Part shown: in pieces, positions 12,086 to 12,110 of the stretch
Position numbering within the stretch: the first letter of the stretch is position 1
Layout: each line of letters begins with the position of its first letter
Origin: Oscillospiraceae bacterium
GTDB taxonomy: Bacteria; Bacillota; Clostridia; Oscillospirales; Ruminococcaceae
NCBI GenBank assembly: GCA_016302655.1
Contig: JAEDNF010000024.1
Coordinates: forward strand, 1-12,110
Reading direction: 5' to 3'
Length of the DNA: 12,110 nucleotides
Notes under the pieces: generated by a model
Databases searched by the model: none
Seen by the model: only the letters and a program-made list of their open reading frames with translations
Told to the model about the DNA's origin: nothing
Program-made: the position numbers and the translations under genes

Positions 12086-12110
12086 AAAAACAAGCGTAAA
12101 GGCGCTTTTG
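12072..12110 (+). CDS. Start of a further operon gene, truncated by the window edge
   Basis: ATG at 12072 with GAAAGG 6 nt upstream opens a frame that overlaps coaE by 14 nt and stays open to the edge (MRKSKKTSVKALL). A basic N-terminus leading into a hydrophobic run looks like the start of a signal peptide or membrane anchor. In many Clostridia coaE is followed by a lytic transglycosylase gene; 13 codons are too few to assign it. Confidence 0.6.
   Translation, partial: MRKSKKTSVKALL

Noticed and set aside
1..12110. Searched by eye for CRISPR arrays, tRNA or rRNA genes, insertion sequences, toxin-antitoxin or phage-defence genes.
   Set aside because: No regularly spaced repeats, tRNA 3' ends with a T-loop motif, transposase domains or defence domains were seen.

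Overview
The window looks like chromosome from a low-to-moderate GC Clostridia-type Firmicute, probably a gut or rumen Oscillospiraceae/Ruminococcaceae relative. This is inferred from strong GGAGG-type ribosome sites, clear sigma-A promoters (TTGACA-N17-TATCAT type), several UUG starts, a ClpC with a UVR region, DUF1292 and DUF951 proteins, and a tiny Cys/Gly-rich membrane peptide. I see no phage, transposon, CRISPR or tRNA signature.

Layout. Positions 1-498 (minus) carry two half-size TauE/SafE-family permease genes overlapping by ATGA. Upstream of them, 533-755 (minus) holds a promoter, a compact structured RNA of about 155 nt with a closing stem, and a terminator; 6S RNA is my best but unproven identification. 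A DUF1292 acidic protein (773-1093, minus) with its own promoter follows. Positions 1169-2087 contain no credible protein longer than about 20 codons. Instead they hold a near-consensus plus-strand promoter (1345-1373), about 630 nt of dense helices, and a 14-bp terminator stem (2010-2046). This free-standing large structured RNA, about 670 nt, is the most interesting object in the window. Next are typA (2088-3917, minus), a 48-residue Cys-rich peptide gene (4093-4239, minus), an orphan clpC (4400-6805, plus) and a membrane-bound dCache-HAMP-GGDEF diguanylate cyclase (6849-8495, minus). An uncharacterised 106-residue protein (8637-8957, minus) is divergent from a plus-strand operon of DUF951 - prfA - tsaC/Sua5 - coaE and the start of one more gene at the right edge.

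How it fits together. Most genes are housekeeping: ribosome-associated GTPase TypA, Clp proteolysis, release factor 1, threonylcarbamoyl-AMP synthase for tRNA t6A, and the last step of CoA synthesis. The right-hand operon is tightly packed (13-45 nt gaps, ending in a 14-nt overlap) and appears driven by one promoter ahead of the DUF951 gene. The accessory interest lies in the two RNA candidates, a 20-codon reading frame with an excellent ribosome site inside the large RNA, and start codons that do not match the first ATG (typA, tsaC, coaE, and possibly the GGDEF gene, where the ideally placed codon is ATC). All RNA family assignments are inference; no covariance-model search could be run.
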